Positions 20,774-30,408 of a DNA stretch of 64,000 nt are shown here, one piece after another (position 1 is the stretch's first letter; each line of letters starts with the position of its first letter). Made by a program: the position numbers and the translations under genes. The DNA comes from Melieria omissa (lineage: Eukaryota; Arthropoda; Insecta; Diptera; Ulidiidae): contig OZ020270.1 in NCBI GenBank assembly GCA_963971225.1, forward strand, positions 71,440,432-71,504,431, read 5' to 3'. The notes under the pieces were generated by a model, which saw only the letters and a program-made list of their open reading frames with translations, did not search any database and had not been told where the DNA came from.

Positions 20774-21603
20774 TGTTACGAATATTAGCTCTAGTGGTTT
20801 GTTACGTATCTCTGGATTGCGTAATTTGAAAATAAAACCCTCAGTTTCTCAAACGCAGTCAATAAAATAAACCAACAATCACTTTATTTCACAGATTTAC
20901 ACTTCACTGTCTTTACACTTAAGTATTTGCTCAATTACTCCGTGTGTCACCTTCACTAGTCAAAATCAGACTGACTCGCTGCGCCGCACCCGGCTGCCTT
21001 TTATACCTGTCCGGCCATCGCGCAGATCCATGGCACAATAAACAAGGTAGTGTCAGGAAGGAGCGAAAAAATTGACGTGTATTTTGTTAGTGTTTTTGTT
21101 CGGTTCATTGTCAAATCAGACGGACGGTTCTCTTGCCAACAGTATTGCCAGCATCGAATAGACCACTTGGTCTAATCGAAAACGTAAAAATACACCAATT
21201 AACAGCAAAAGTACATAGCTTCTTTGATTTAATCTGTTGTTTTACAATTAGGGGCAAAAGTGCTAATTCCATAGTTCGCCGATTTTGCGTTAATTCATAA
21301 AAGTTAACGAAAATTGGAAAAATAATATCCTTTCGTCATTGCAAAAATGCTTAAAATTTCACAGATAAAGAGTTGACTGGCAATGCTGTTCGCCGAATGT
21401 AAACAAAATAGACAAAAATTTCTGATAACCTACCGAACTCTGACGAGAAAAAAAAATTCGCTCCTTCCTGCCACTACCTTGTTTATTGTGCCATGCGCAG
21501 ATCGTTCTCGCACATTCCGGAGTGGACTAAAGGTTTCCATGATGATTGCGACCATCATTGCCAGGTTGGACTAAAAGTTTCCATCATTGCCAGGTTGGCC
21601 TAA
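20774..21603 (-). repeat. 5' LTR of A2, truncated and split by a P-like MITE
   Basis: This starts TGTTACGAATATTAG and follows the other LTR until GTTGGCCTAA at 21603, where homology stops. The outer ~105 bp of U3 are absent, so no target duplication can be scored. A 467-bp P-like insert and its 8-bp duplication lie at 21029-21503. The tRNA-Leu primer site is at 20754-20771. Confidence 0.8.
21029..21495. mobile_element. P-like MITE, copy 1
   Basis: A 467-bp element with near-perfect ~38-bp terminal inverted repeats (CATGGCACAATAAACAAGGT... at both ends, inverted). The A2 LTR sequence CGCAGATC is duplicated exactly on both sides (21021-21028, 21496-21503). P elements make 8-bp duplications and start CATGATGAAATAACATAAGG, and the resemblance suggests P superfamily. 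No transposase is present. hAT is the alternative, but the ends are not hAT-like. Confidence 0.75.
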
Positions 21604-22904
21604 TGGCCAAACTCCATAAAGCGCGTTTCAGGCGTATCGTGGTTTTTCACGTTTCTGGTGTTTCGAGAAACAGTTGAATCAGTGTAATTGTATGAAGCAA
21701 ACTCCATGACTTGACATCGATACGGCCGAAACGCGGCAAAAGTTGAACTATTTTCAACTTTCTCTCGCGTTTCTAGCTTTACGACGTCAAACAGCTGACA
21801 GAGCTCCTAAAGATGTCATATATTATGTGGTTAAATGTGCCGATAACAAACTTGTGTCACAGATAACTCATGTGTTAAAAAGTTCGACAAATTTGGCCTC
21901 CGATAAGAGCTTTTTAGCCTCTAATGTCACTCACACAAACACCGCCTCACACGCATTGTGCTCTGTTTTGAGATACAGAAATATGTGATTTTTAGTCAAA
22001 ACGGCGCTTGTCTGTTATCATACCTTTTAAGCATCCAGTCGGGATTGAGTGATTGAGTGTTGATGGTCAAACGCGTAAGCGGGACTGTCTCGGACGGTTC
22101 GATCCTTACTGTAGCTGCTAAGATTTTGGTGACTTTTTTTAATAATATATTTTTTTTACGACCCGTGAGAACAATATAAATGGAAAAATTTATTTGGTTT
22201 CTATATCTCTTGATTAGTAAATTGTTTGGTTTTGGAGACACATATAATTGTTCGCAAGTTGTTAAATCAAGCAACCAAGCGCAACATACGGTTACAAACA
22301 ACCATACAGCAAAAAGATTCGGTTGATGATGACAGGCGCTCATGGGCGTACCTAGATATGGGCTGAGGAGGGTAGTTCCCCCTCGTAATTCTATATTTTA
22401 TACACATATGTACAGAAATCTATATTCTATTCTATTTGAATTTTATATTCTGAATTTGGAAATGTAGTTATGTCTTTGACCCCTTTTATTTGTTGCTGGG
22501 TACGCCCAGGCACTTGCTTTTCACAAAAAAGAATAAAAAGATCGGCACAATTTGCCAAAACGGTTTAATTGTTCAGCGGTCACTACATTGTTGCAATACA
22601 GTTACGCCGACGCAGACCTGCTGGCGGCTCAGCTATTGGCAATGCGTTGCCTTAGCAACGATGTGTATGTATCATGCCAAAGAAAATAAAGACTTCATAT
22701 TCTTTGATTATACACAAAATGTTTAGTGCCTATTCATTTATATCACATTTTTTTAACACATTATTAATTTCGGGTATAACCGATTAAAAAAGTAAATAAA
22801 AAAAAGCGTTGAATGTTAAGAAAAATTTTGCTTCTCGCCCAGCCTTGAACCCGAGGCGAAATTTACGAAAAAGAAATAACGGATATCCGACGTGCTGCCT
22901 ACCT
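21604..22904. other. unassigned AT-rich region
   Basis: I see no convincing gene. Within it, TGGGCGTACC (22343) and GGTACGCCCA (22508) are inverted and bracket a 166-bp AT-rich core, with flanks GGCGCTCA and GGCACTTG matching at 5 of 8 bases. This may be an old hAT-type MITE. The remainder is degenerate. Confidence 0.35.
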
Positions 22905-23633
22905 CATGGCACAATAAACAAGGTAATAGCATCCCCGCAACACCAAAAACCACATGTATTTTGTTGGTAGGATTGTTTATCGCTACTGTCAAATTCGGCT
23001 GTCATTTTCCGACGAAAGAGGGAGAAACTGAAAACAGACAAAAGTGATTTTTGCCAGACGGTGCTGTATTTGAGTGAAAAAACGGGAAAAGTGCTCAGGT
23101 CAGTTGTTTTCAGTCAGGTATTTTCATTTCAACCGATGCGGCAACACCGCACCACTGCTGACACCGACGATTTTGACAAAAGCGATAAACGATCAGCCGG
23201 TGGCTTGCTACAACCTTGTAGTTCAGCCATGGTTAGTGTGTTTGTTCGGTTCATTGTCAAATCAGACGGACGGTTCTCTTGCCAACAGTATTGCCAGCAT
23301 CGCAGCAGTATTGCGAAAACGTAAAAATACACCAATTAACAGCAAAAGTCCATAGCTTCTTTGTTTTAATCTGTGGTTTTACAATTAGGGGCAAAAGTGC
23401 TAAGTCCATAGTTCGCCGATTTTGCGTTAATTCATAATAGTTAACGAAAATTGGAAAAATAATATTTTTTCGTCATTGCAAAAATTCTTAAAATTTCACA
23501 GAAAAAGAGTTGACTGGCAATGCTGTTCGCCGAATGTAAACAAAATAGACAAAAATTTCTGATAACCTACCGAACTCTGACGAGGAAAAAAAAATTCGCT
23601 CCTTCCTGCCACTACCTTGTTTATTGTGCCATG
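22905..23633. mobile_element. P-like MITE, copy 2
   Basis: This 729-bp copy has the same CATGGCACAATAAACAAGGT ends. Its right two-thirds match copy 1, while its left third is a different block (ggtaatagcatccccgcaac onward) shared with copy 3. The right flank CTGCAAATATTTACG equals the inverted left flank of copy 3. The left flank shows no duplication, so this copy was probably moved by a rearrangement. Confidence 0.7.
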
Positions 23634-23681
23634 CTGCAAATATTTACGTTTTTGTGTACACTAGAGTATTCATGTACATTA

Positions 23682-24340
23682 TTCTTTATTCTTTATTTAA
23701 AAATAGCCTAGAATTAAATAACAATTCATACAGACTAACTGACACTTATACTGTACTTATACTACTTATACTATAAGTCTTTCTAACAAATTCTTGAATA
23801 CATTTTTAGGAACTGAAAAATCTAAAGAATTTGAGAGTAAGTTAGCCTCAGACAAAGCTCGCACAATTGGGGCATTAAAAGAGTAATTTGTTTTGCAACG
23901 TGGAATTAGAAACAGATCTTGACTTCGTAGAGTTCTAATCGGAGCTAGGAAGTTTATACGTTGCAGTAGGCACGATGCGTCAATAGCGCCACGAATCAGA
24001 TCAAAAATAAACATTATACAGAGGAAAGACCTTCTGCTATTTAAAGAGCGCAAATCAATGAGCATGCATCGTGAGCTATAAGAGGGAGTGGGATTTTCAA
24101 AATGTAGGGAACGAAGAGCAAACCGAAGGAAAGCCTTTTGAATGCGTTCTAAACGTTTTATGTGGCATTCATAGAAGGGCCTCCAAATAAAGACCGCATA
24201 TTCTAATTTTGAGCGAACCAGGGAAATATAAAGTAGTTTAAGTGTATATGGATCAGTAAAGTCCGAACTGAAACGGCGGATGAAACCAAGCATAGCATAA
24301 GATTTAGCGATTGTGTAGCTTAGGTGCTTGTGAAACAAAA
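23682..24340 (-). mobile_element. 5'-truncated non-LTR retrotransposon fragment
   Basis: A 659-bp insertion flanked by ACATTA on both sides (23676-23681, 24341-24346). The same host sequence is uninterrupted in the inverted copy at 40660-40690, which confirms insertion. The 3' end in element orientation is AAATAAAGAATAAAGAATAA, a short tandem tail. Confidence 0.75.
23766..24340 (-). pseudogene. RT C-terminal domain of a non-LTR element
   Basis: The ~190-residue open frame is the region after the RT palm: AKSYAMLGFIRRFSSDFTDP, then LYISLVRSKLEYAVFIWRPF and IKRLERIQKAFLRFALRSL. This arrangement is typical of insect I/Jockey-group elements with many 5'-truncated genomic copies. No RT active site or endonuclease is present. 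Exact clade not determined. Confidence 0.7.
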
Positions 24341-24731
24341 ACATTAGAAAATGTTAAAGGTTGAATGGGAAATACATTTTGTTTTTCTTTTCTTTTCTTA
24401 TACCTGTCCCTTATTTGACCGCCCTGCTTTGATATTTTAACGCTAGCAATATTTTTGAAGTTAAAATATTCCCTACAAGACGCGACTGACCGAAAATCCA
24501 CTACATTCGCAACATTTTTTGAATTTACCAATACACTTGCATGAAATTTGGCCCATGAGACAACATATCGCTGCAATTTGTCTTTCATTTAAACTGAAAC
24601 AAACCATTTGACAACCATAGAAACATTAATTGCTTATACACGCATGTGTAAGAATGAGACAACAATAGAAACAACTGCTGACAAGAACTCGCATCGGAGT
24701 TAATATAAATGATTAAGAGCCGTCGGCTGCC

Positions 24732-24812
24732 ATAGCTACGTAGCTCAGCTGGCTAACGCGCGCGCCTCGAGTCAAATACGACGCGCGAGCCCATGTTCAA
24801 ACCTCCGGTGCT
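24732..24812 (+). repeat. tRNA-derived SINE head
   Basis: An A-box-like TAGCTCAGCTGG and a B-box-like GTTCAAACCTCC are spaced as in a tRNA, and an A-rich stretch follows. The stems are too mismatched for a functional tRNA gene, so a SINE relic is the better reading. Confidence 0.55.
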
Positions 24813-25360
24813 TCAAACGCCGAAAAAAATAAAAACAGAAAGAAGGTAAGAAATCGAATTTAAATTTAATTTAAATAAAAAATATTATTTGAATTGAATA
24901 TTTAAATAATTCTGCACTTTCAGTAACTTCAATATTTGGGCCATAGTAGGTGTGCAGGACCGAAGCGCAAGACCAAGGAAGAAGGAAGCCAATGCCCAAT
25001 GATGATGCCCGCGCTAAGCAAACGCATATTCGATTGCGACAATATGGGGTCATCCAAGCAGGGACCGCAAATGAATTTTTTTTTAATTAAATTTTTTTTA
25101 TATTATTTTATTTAAATTAATTAAAAAAAAATCAGGCAGAAGTAAAAGCAAATGGGTTTTCCAAAAAATTTCAATAAAAACCTGCATTTTTTCAATATTG
25201 AGTATTGGTCATGAATGACCGATTTATACATCACATTGTGACCGATATTTGCATCAGCATTTCAGTCAGACATTTCGGCACATGACCGATCAACTGACTG
25301 AAATTTCCATTTTTTTTCAGTGTTTGCTGCAACACCGACAAAAAAACAAGAAAAAAAAAA

Positions 25361-25437
25361 GTTTGCTGCAACGGTGATTTGAACTCGCGGAGTCTTGACT
25401 CGCGGCCAACGCACTAGCCGCTGAGCTACGGCGGCTG
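25361..25437 (-). repeat. tRNA-derived SINE head, opposite orientation
   Basis: On the - strand the sequence reads GCCGCCGTAGCTCAGCGGCT (A box) and GAGTTCAAATCACC (B box). It has the same CCGCCGTNGCTCAG start as the SINEs at 27061 and 54364. Confidence 0.6.
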
Positions 25438-26181
25438 CCGCGGCGGCGGCGGCGAAATAGCCATTAAAAACTAAATATTTGGAGGTTGGAATACGTACGC
25501 GTTAGAGCAGAGCAACTACACTTTTCTTAATACGCAAAAGGTGTGTGTTAGAGTGAAACAAAAAGTCACACGTACACGAGAGTTTCGGTCAGTTTTTTCA
25601 CACCGCCTGTACAAAAATGATAGAAACTTTGTTCGGAGAGCTGACCGAAACTTCGGTCAGGCATGTCGATCATATGACCGTCACTGTTCTTGTAGGGTTA
25701 TAGCTAAAAAACGACGCATACATTGCCAAAATGCGTGGTTGTGTTAGTGCCCATCACTGCTCCCTGTCAGACAGCAACTGGTTATATGACCGTATAGATA
25801 ACCGTTTGAATTCACTGCGCTTTCGGTTACCTCCCCTATATAGTTTCTTAAGAGTTGTGGGAAAAAAGTAACCGAAAGTCTTGTATACGTGTGAGCTTCC
25901 ATCTCGTTTCCACTCATGTAGCTGATAGAAAAGCTAATTTTATATTCGTCTCGCTCACTCATTCGTTACCAGTGCCAGTTATTTAACTGGTAATATACCT
26001 AATGTGGTTACGGTTATGCCTACCCCAATAGTAACTGAGTAATAACTTGTTATGGTTTCGGTTTAATTTTTTTAATAACAATAAACGAAACATTACATAA
26101 CGGCAAACGGATAACATACAGAAATATACATTAATTTTTAAGCTGAAGAGAGTTGTTGTTTTCAGTTGAATTTCCTTTGCT

Positions 26182-26433
26182 TCACCGGTTGCTCGACCGT
26201 TCCACACATTTTTTGATGGCTTTTTCGAATGCCGACCGCCCAGGTGCCTTGAAAACATCTAAAAACATTTAAAAAAGTATTTAAAAAAAGAATAACAGGT
26301 AAATGATGTTAACGAATTTGGAAACTAGTGTAAGTTATGCTTACCGAACAAAGTTTCATCCATTGAACGAAGTTTCTCCAATGCCCGCTTGCTGCACCTT
26401 TAATCCAAGATAAACCGAAGGAGAGCCTCGTCA
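26182..26433 (-). pseudogene. DUF4806-like gene relic, last two exons
   Basis: On the - strand an acceptor (ATATTTTTAG) at 26434 leads into DEALLRFILD, a stop, then RCSKRALEKLRSMDETLFG, ending at a GTAAGC donor (26344). After an 86-bp intron ending TTTTTAG, the exon at 26258-26182 reads DVFKAPGRSAFEKAIKKCVERSSNR and stops. This parallels the last two exons of the gene at 38345-39770 (LIKFNWDGRWEKRALNKLKL, then AIFKGQGRMNFEKEVKRAV), with the intron at the same codon phase. One in-frame TAA makes it a pseudogene. Confidence 0.7.
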
Positions 26434-27060
26434 CTAAAAATATTTCGGTTAAGTTAGCAAGTTAAATAAATATTGTAATAAAATTGGTACTTATCTGTTT
26501 TCCGTTTTTTCTTTCAAATTTCACAGGGTTTATTTTTCACTGATTTCACTTGTTACGAATTTTTCACAATTTTGTGTATAAATGTGCAAATTTAAACGTG
26601 ACGAGCACCTGATACTTTGATTATTGCTGTTTCATTTTAACACCCGCGTTTTGAATTGAATATTTGAATATTTGCATATTGCTGTTTCATTCGGTCATAC
26701 GTGTCGTATTCAGTGTTGCCAATTCATTGTCTACCTGAATTTCTCCTGCAGTGTTGATTTTTTGCAAACTTATGGGCAAAAAGGGTAAAATTGTTATTAA
26801 AATTAAAGATTTCATGCTGCACACTACAATAATAGACTTGACAAACAGACTTATAGAATGGTATGATCTGGATTGGTTGAGTGACTTAAGGCTAAACAAA
26901 TTAGTTAAAAATGCATAACGTACATCGTGGATGCATTTCCCATGGAAAATTTAGCTGGAAAAAATATTTTATACTGTGAATAACATGTCCGGAATGAGTG
27001 ATGTTAGAGCGATTTAATACATTTTTTAATCCAAAATATGTTTTTTAAGTAAAATTGTGT

Positions 27061-27235
27061 GCGACCGCCGTGGCTCAGAGGTTAGTGTGTGCGACCGTGA
27101 GCCTACGCAACATTCGGACCTCGCATTCGAATCCAGTTGCTGCTAAACACCGAATACAGAAAACGCAACTTTTCTTTCGGCGGCTGTCCTCAGCAGGCAA
27201 TGGAAAACCTCTAAGTGTTATCTTAACTATGAAGA
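27061..27235 (+). repeat. tRNA-derived SINE
   Basis: The head reads GACCGCCGTGGCTCAGAGGT (A box) and ATTCGAATCC (B box). The body contains CTTTCGGCGGCTGTCCTCAG and GGAAAACCTCTAAG, shared with the SINE at 54364-54830. The head is too degenerate for a tRNA gene. Confidence 0.65.
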
Positions 27236-28068
27236 AGTCAAGAAGTCAGCTTGTCAAATTTTGGATCCTGTTAATATTTATAATTTTTCCGGAAAATTTT
27301 AGTGGTTTTCGGGGGCAAATTATAGTATTTTAATTTCACCAAAAGTTCGCCAATTTTTTACACAAGAAAGGTTGCCCACATTGAAAATGTGTTTTGATAA
27401 TTATTATTTATCTCATTCTAACATAGGGGTTATGCAAAATGTCTAATCGTCTCTTTTGCTCTTGAAGAAATGGTCCAAGATATTTTTGTCCATGTATTAG
27501 TTTAAGCTTAAAATTTTGTAAAAGTGTTGGTGAAGTGGTTCCCTACAAGAACTGCCTGACCAAAACTCCAACACATTGATAGGAATTTTCAGATTTACTA
27601 ATACATGCGCATGTAGTTTAGCAAAATTTTGTTGTTAAATGCTTTTCAGCTGTTGTCAGTTGAATTGTTCATATTACTTTTGCTAAAGCTAGAATGAAAT
27701 AAACCCTTTACAACCTACATGTATTACCTACATGTGATAGAAAAGCGCACCTGTTCAGAAAGTCATTGAACTTTCATAATTGCTAGAAGGTGATAGCAAT
27801 AGAAACACCTGTTCGAAATGTCATTGAAGTTCGCGCCATTTGTGTTGTGAACTGGAAATTGCGAAGAAGGTAAGACATTTTCAATTTTATCTAAAATTAT
27901 TTATTATTAATAATTTATTGCATTTTGCAGGACTAAACAAAGCGTGGAAGCAGCGATAAGCAGTGAGAACAGGAAGGAACGGAAACCATTAACAAACAGA
28001 GATAAGTACATAATAATAAGTTCAAACAAAAAAGTGAAAGTGACAGTGCAAAAAAGTGAAAGTGTAAA

Positions 28069-29894
28069 ATGAAAAAAAGAAGTTTTGCAGCCCTTGTGAG
28101 CAAGGAGAAGCGAGAGTTCGAAGCTTCTATAAAAAAATTTAAGAATCTCGATATCTTTGCTCGTGGGGACTGCAACATAGAGAAAAATCGTGAATTTGAA
28201 GGCGACGGGGATTCTGTAGCGTCCGTTGAGTCCGCCCAGTCAATTAAGTCCGTGTCCGATGAATGCGTTAAGAAATTTTGGGAATTAAAACAGTGGGTAA
28301 TCAGAAACAAAATTAGTCAAAATGCAGTAACCGATTTGCTGCAAACTTTACGAAAAGTAGGAGTAGATGGTTTTCCTGCGACTGCGAAAACTTTACTAGG
28401 AACAAAAAAAGGAAAAGTGGACATAAGTGAAATGGATGATGGCGAACTCATCTATTTAGGTATTCAATCTTTCTTTCGCTCACGTTAATTTAATTATTTA
28501 AATGAACGGAGCGAAGTTTCGCTTGATATAGGAATTGATGGCCTTAAATTATTTAAAAGTTCAAACAGGGTTTTATGGCCAATTTTAGGAGCAATTGTAG
28601 GGTTTCCAAAGGAAAGTCCTTTTGTTATAGCGTGTTATTCTGGAATGGAAAAACCGCATAACATAAATGATTTTGTCAGGGAAATGTGCGAAGAAGTTAT
28701 AACATTAAGAGAAAACGGTCTAAAAGTAGGATATGAAAATGAAGAAATTAAAAAATTTAATATTCGTTTATTTATATGCGATTCGCCAGCTCGGGCTTTT
28801 GTTACGGGTGTGCAATCGCACAATGGGAAAAATGGATGTCCCAAATGTTGCCAAGTAGGCAAGTATGTGGAGAGAAGGGTTTGCTTTTCGACAGATGCTG
28901 AAGTCTTAAGAACAGATTCATCATTTGAACGAAGAGAAGATCCATCTCACCACAGCTTTGCTTTCAAAGAGCGTAAAGGAGTATTGGAACTTACAAGATT
29001 TGGGATGGTCTCACAATTTCCATTGGACGTGATGCATCTGGTCGACTTAGGCGTGACTAAAAAACTTATTAATTTGCTAATAAGAAAAGGCAATGTTACC
29101 GAAATGAATCAGAAAATAAGCCTTCTTGAAAATAACGTTCCAGTTGAATTCGGACGGATTTCGCGTGATTTAAATTAAATAGCTAATTGGAAAGCAACTG
29201 AATTTCGTCAATTTTTGCTATACTCTGGTATATTCATGTTAAAAGACTGCATTCCAAGTGACCTTTATTATCATTTTTTATTGCTTCATGCTGGCATTCG
29301 ACTTTTGTCTTGCGAAAGGTCACATAGAGTAGAAGCAGAAGTCGCCAATAATATCCTAAAAGAATTTGTAGTTTTGTTTTCTAATATTTATGGCGATCAT
29401 TTAGTAAGCTTTAATATACATAACTTGCTTCATTTAACTGATTGTGTAAAACAATACGGGCCATTAGATAACTTCTCCGCATACAAATTTGAAAATTGCA
29501 TGCAGTATCTAAAGAAGTTAATAAATAAACCAAATAAAATTCTACAGCAATTATATTTGAGGTTGCATGAAAGGCAGGACTTTACATTAAATTTGAAAAA
29601 CTTTGGGCCATTTAAACTAGATGCAGGGAAAGAAAAAGATTCGTTTTGTTTTAGTAGGGAAATGGGTCATTTAAAAATTAAATCTACTGAAATGCATTTA
29701 GGAGAAGAAATAGTTGTTGGCCATAAAGTCGAACAAATAGAAAATTATTTCGAAGAACCGATAGAATCTTCATCAGGATTAGGAATAGTATTAGTAAGCA
29801 TATTAAGTGCCGAACAGGTGAAAGTTTCTAAAAAAGATATTCAGTACAAATACTTTAGTATACCCACTGAAAATAATAAGTTTCTCCTTATACC
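28069..29894 (+). pseudogene. TNP2/DUF4218-like transposase, broken
   Basis: A 5' leader intron with good sites (GAAG|GTAAGA near 27867 to TTTTGCAG at 27930) precedes the ATG at 28069. One frame runs to 29894 with only two interruptions, TAA at 28486 and TAA at 29176. The order is an N-terminal charged region, IDGLKLFKSSNRVLWPILG, a metal-binding-like segment (NGKNGCPKCCQVGKYV), FPLDVMHLVDLGVTKKLINLLI, and the C-terminal NIHNLLHLTDCVKQYGPLDNFSAYKFENCMQ. The latter two match the TNP2 and DUF4218 patterns of CACTA-type transposases. The errantivirus splits the end, and reading resumes at 38242 to finish with HLFHEFSQ and a stop. Confidence 0.7.
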
Positions 29895-30392
29895 AGTTAA
29901 CACCAGCGCAGTGAACAGTTGCTCAAAGTCGCTGACACCATCAAAACGACAACGTTGCACTTCCTAGAATGCTGAGCATCCACCCACGCAGCTATGCGAT
30001 AGTTAACATCAGCGCAGTGAACGATTGCGCAAAGTCGCCGACAACAACAATGAATTCCTGGAACGCTGAGCATCCACCCACGCAGCTATGCGATCCGCTG
30101 CGAAATCTTTGGATTGCTTTCGCAGCTGCACATCTGCTGCACTGACATCGGATCCCTTCATCCGCCCACGCAGCGCAGCGCATTCCTAAGCCAGCGCAGC
30201 TTCAGCCGCGGATTTTTAGGTTCTAAGTTTTAGTTCTAAGCCAGAGACCAAACAGTGCACAGCATTTAAAAATAAATTGGTGCATAGCACCTAAATTTAA
30301 ATAATAAAATTGATGCATAGCACCTAAATTTAAATAATAAAGTTGGTGCATAGCACCTAATAAAAATCCCCCAAAAAACGGTTGTGTTAATT
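29895..30392 (+). repeat. 5' LTR of the gypsy-group errantivirus
   Basis: U3 starts with a ~100-bp tandem duplication (AGTTAACACCAGCGCAGTGA at 29895 and AGTTAACATCAGCGCAGTGA near 30001). Near the 3' end three ~33-bp units carry the hairpin GGTGCATAGCACC (GATGCATAGCACC in the second) followed by AATAAA or AATAAT signals (30279-30365). Confidence 0.9.
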
Positions 30393-30408
30393 GGCGCCCA
30401 ACGTGGGG
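30392..30408 (+). promoter_or_regulatory. primer binding site, tRNA-Lys type
   Basis: TGGCGCCCAACGTGGGG follows the LTR directly. It is the standard lysine-tRNA primer site used by gypsy and many retroviruses. Confidence 0.9.

Larger units (their letters stand above)
11749..21603 (-). mobile_element. LTR retrotransposon A2 (Ty3/gypsy, mdg3-like)
   Basis: A near full-length - strand copy of the A family. The 3' LTR is at 11749-12207; pol, protease and gag run to 20687; the 5' LTR starts at 20774. Next to the 5' LTR the sequence reads TGGTGTCAGAAGTGGGAT, a full 18-base match to what a tRNA-Leu 3' end would prime, as used by mdg3-type elements. Gag carries an RTE-like insert at 16529-19805, and the 5' LTR carries a P-like MITE at 21029-21495. 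The 5' LTR lacks its outer ~105 bp. Several frameshifts and stops show it is inactive. Confidence 0.85.
24471..25697. mobile_element. non-autonomous CACTA-like element, 1.2 kb
   Basis: The ends are CCCTACAAGACG (24471) and, inverted, CCCTACAAGAAC (25697). A TT pair is duplicated at each end. The inverted copy of the flanking DNA at 40540-40565 lacks this insert and has a single TT (aaatattatagct), an internal empty-site control. Subterminal repeats of TGACCGA type cluster at 25205-25310 and 25590-25680. It shares termini with the large element at 27541-40426. It contains two tRNA-like SINE heads and no transposase. Confidence 0.8.
25698..27540. other. older repeat DNA left of the large CACTA-like element
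   Basis: 25698-25795 matches the inverted sequence at 40427-40530. 26182-26433 holds a decayed DUF4806-like gene and 27061-27235 a SINE. The remainder, including 26460-27060, shows no supported gene. Confidence 0.5.

Noticed and set aside
24732..24812. Possible tRNA gene
   Set aside because: A and B boxes are present, but the acceptor and anticodon stems do not pair well and related heads occur in SINEs nearby.
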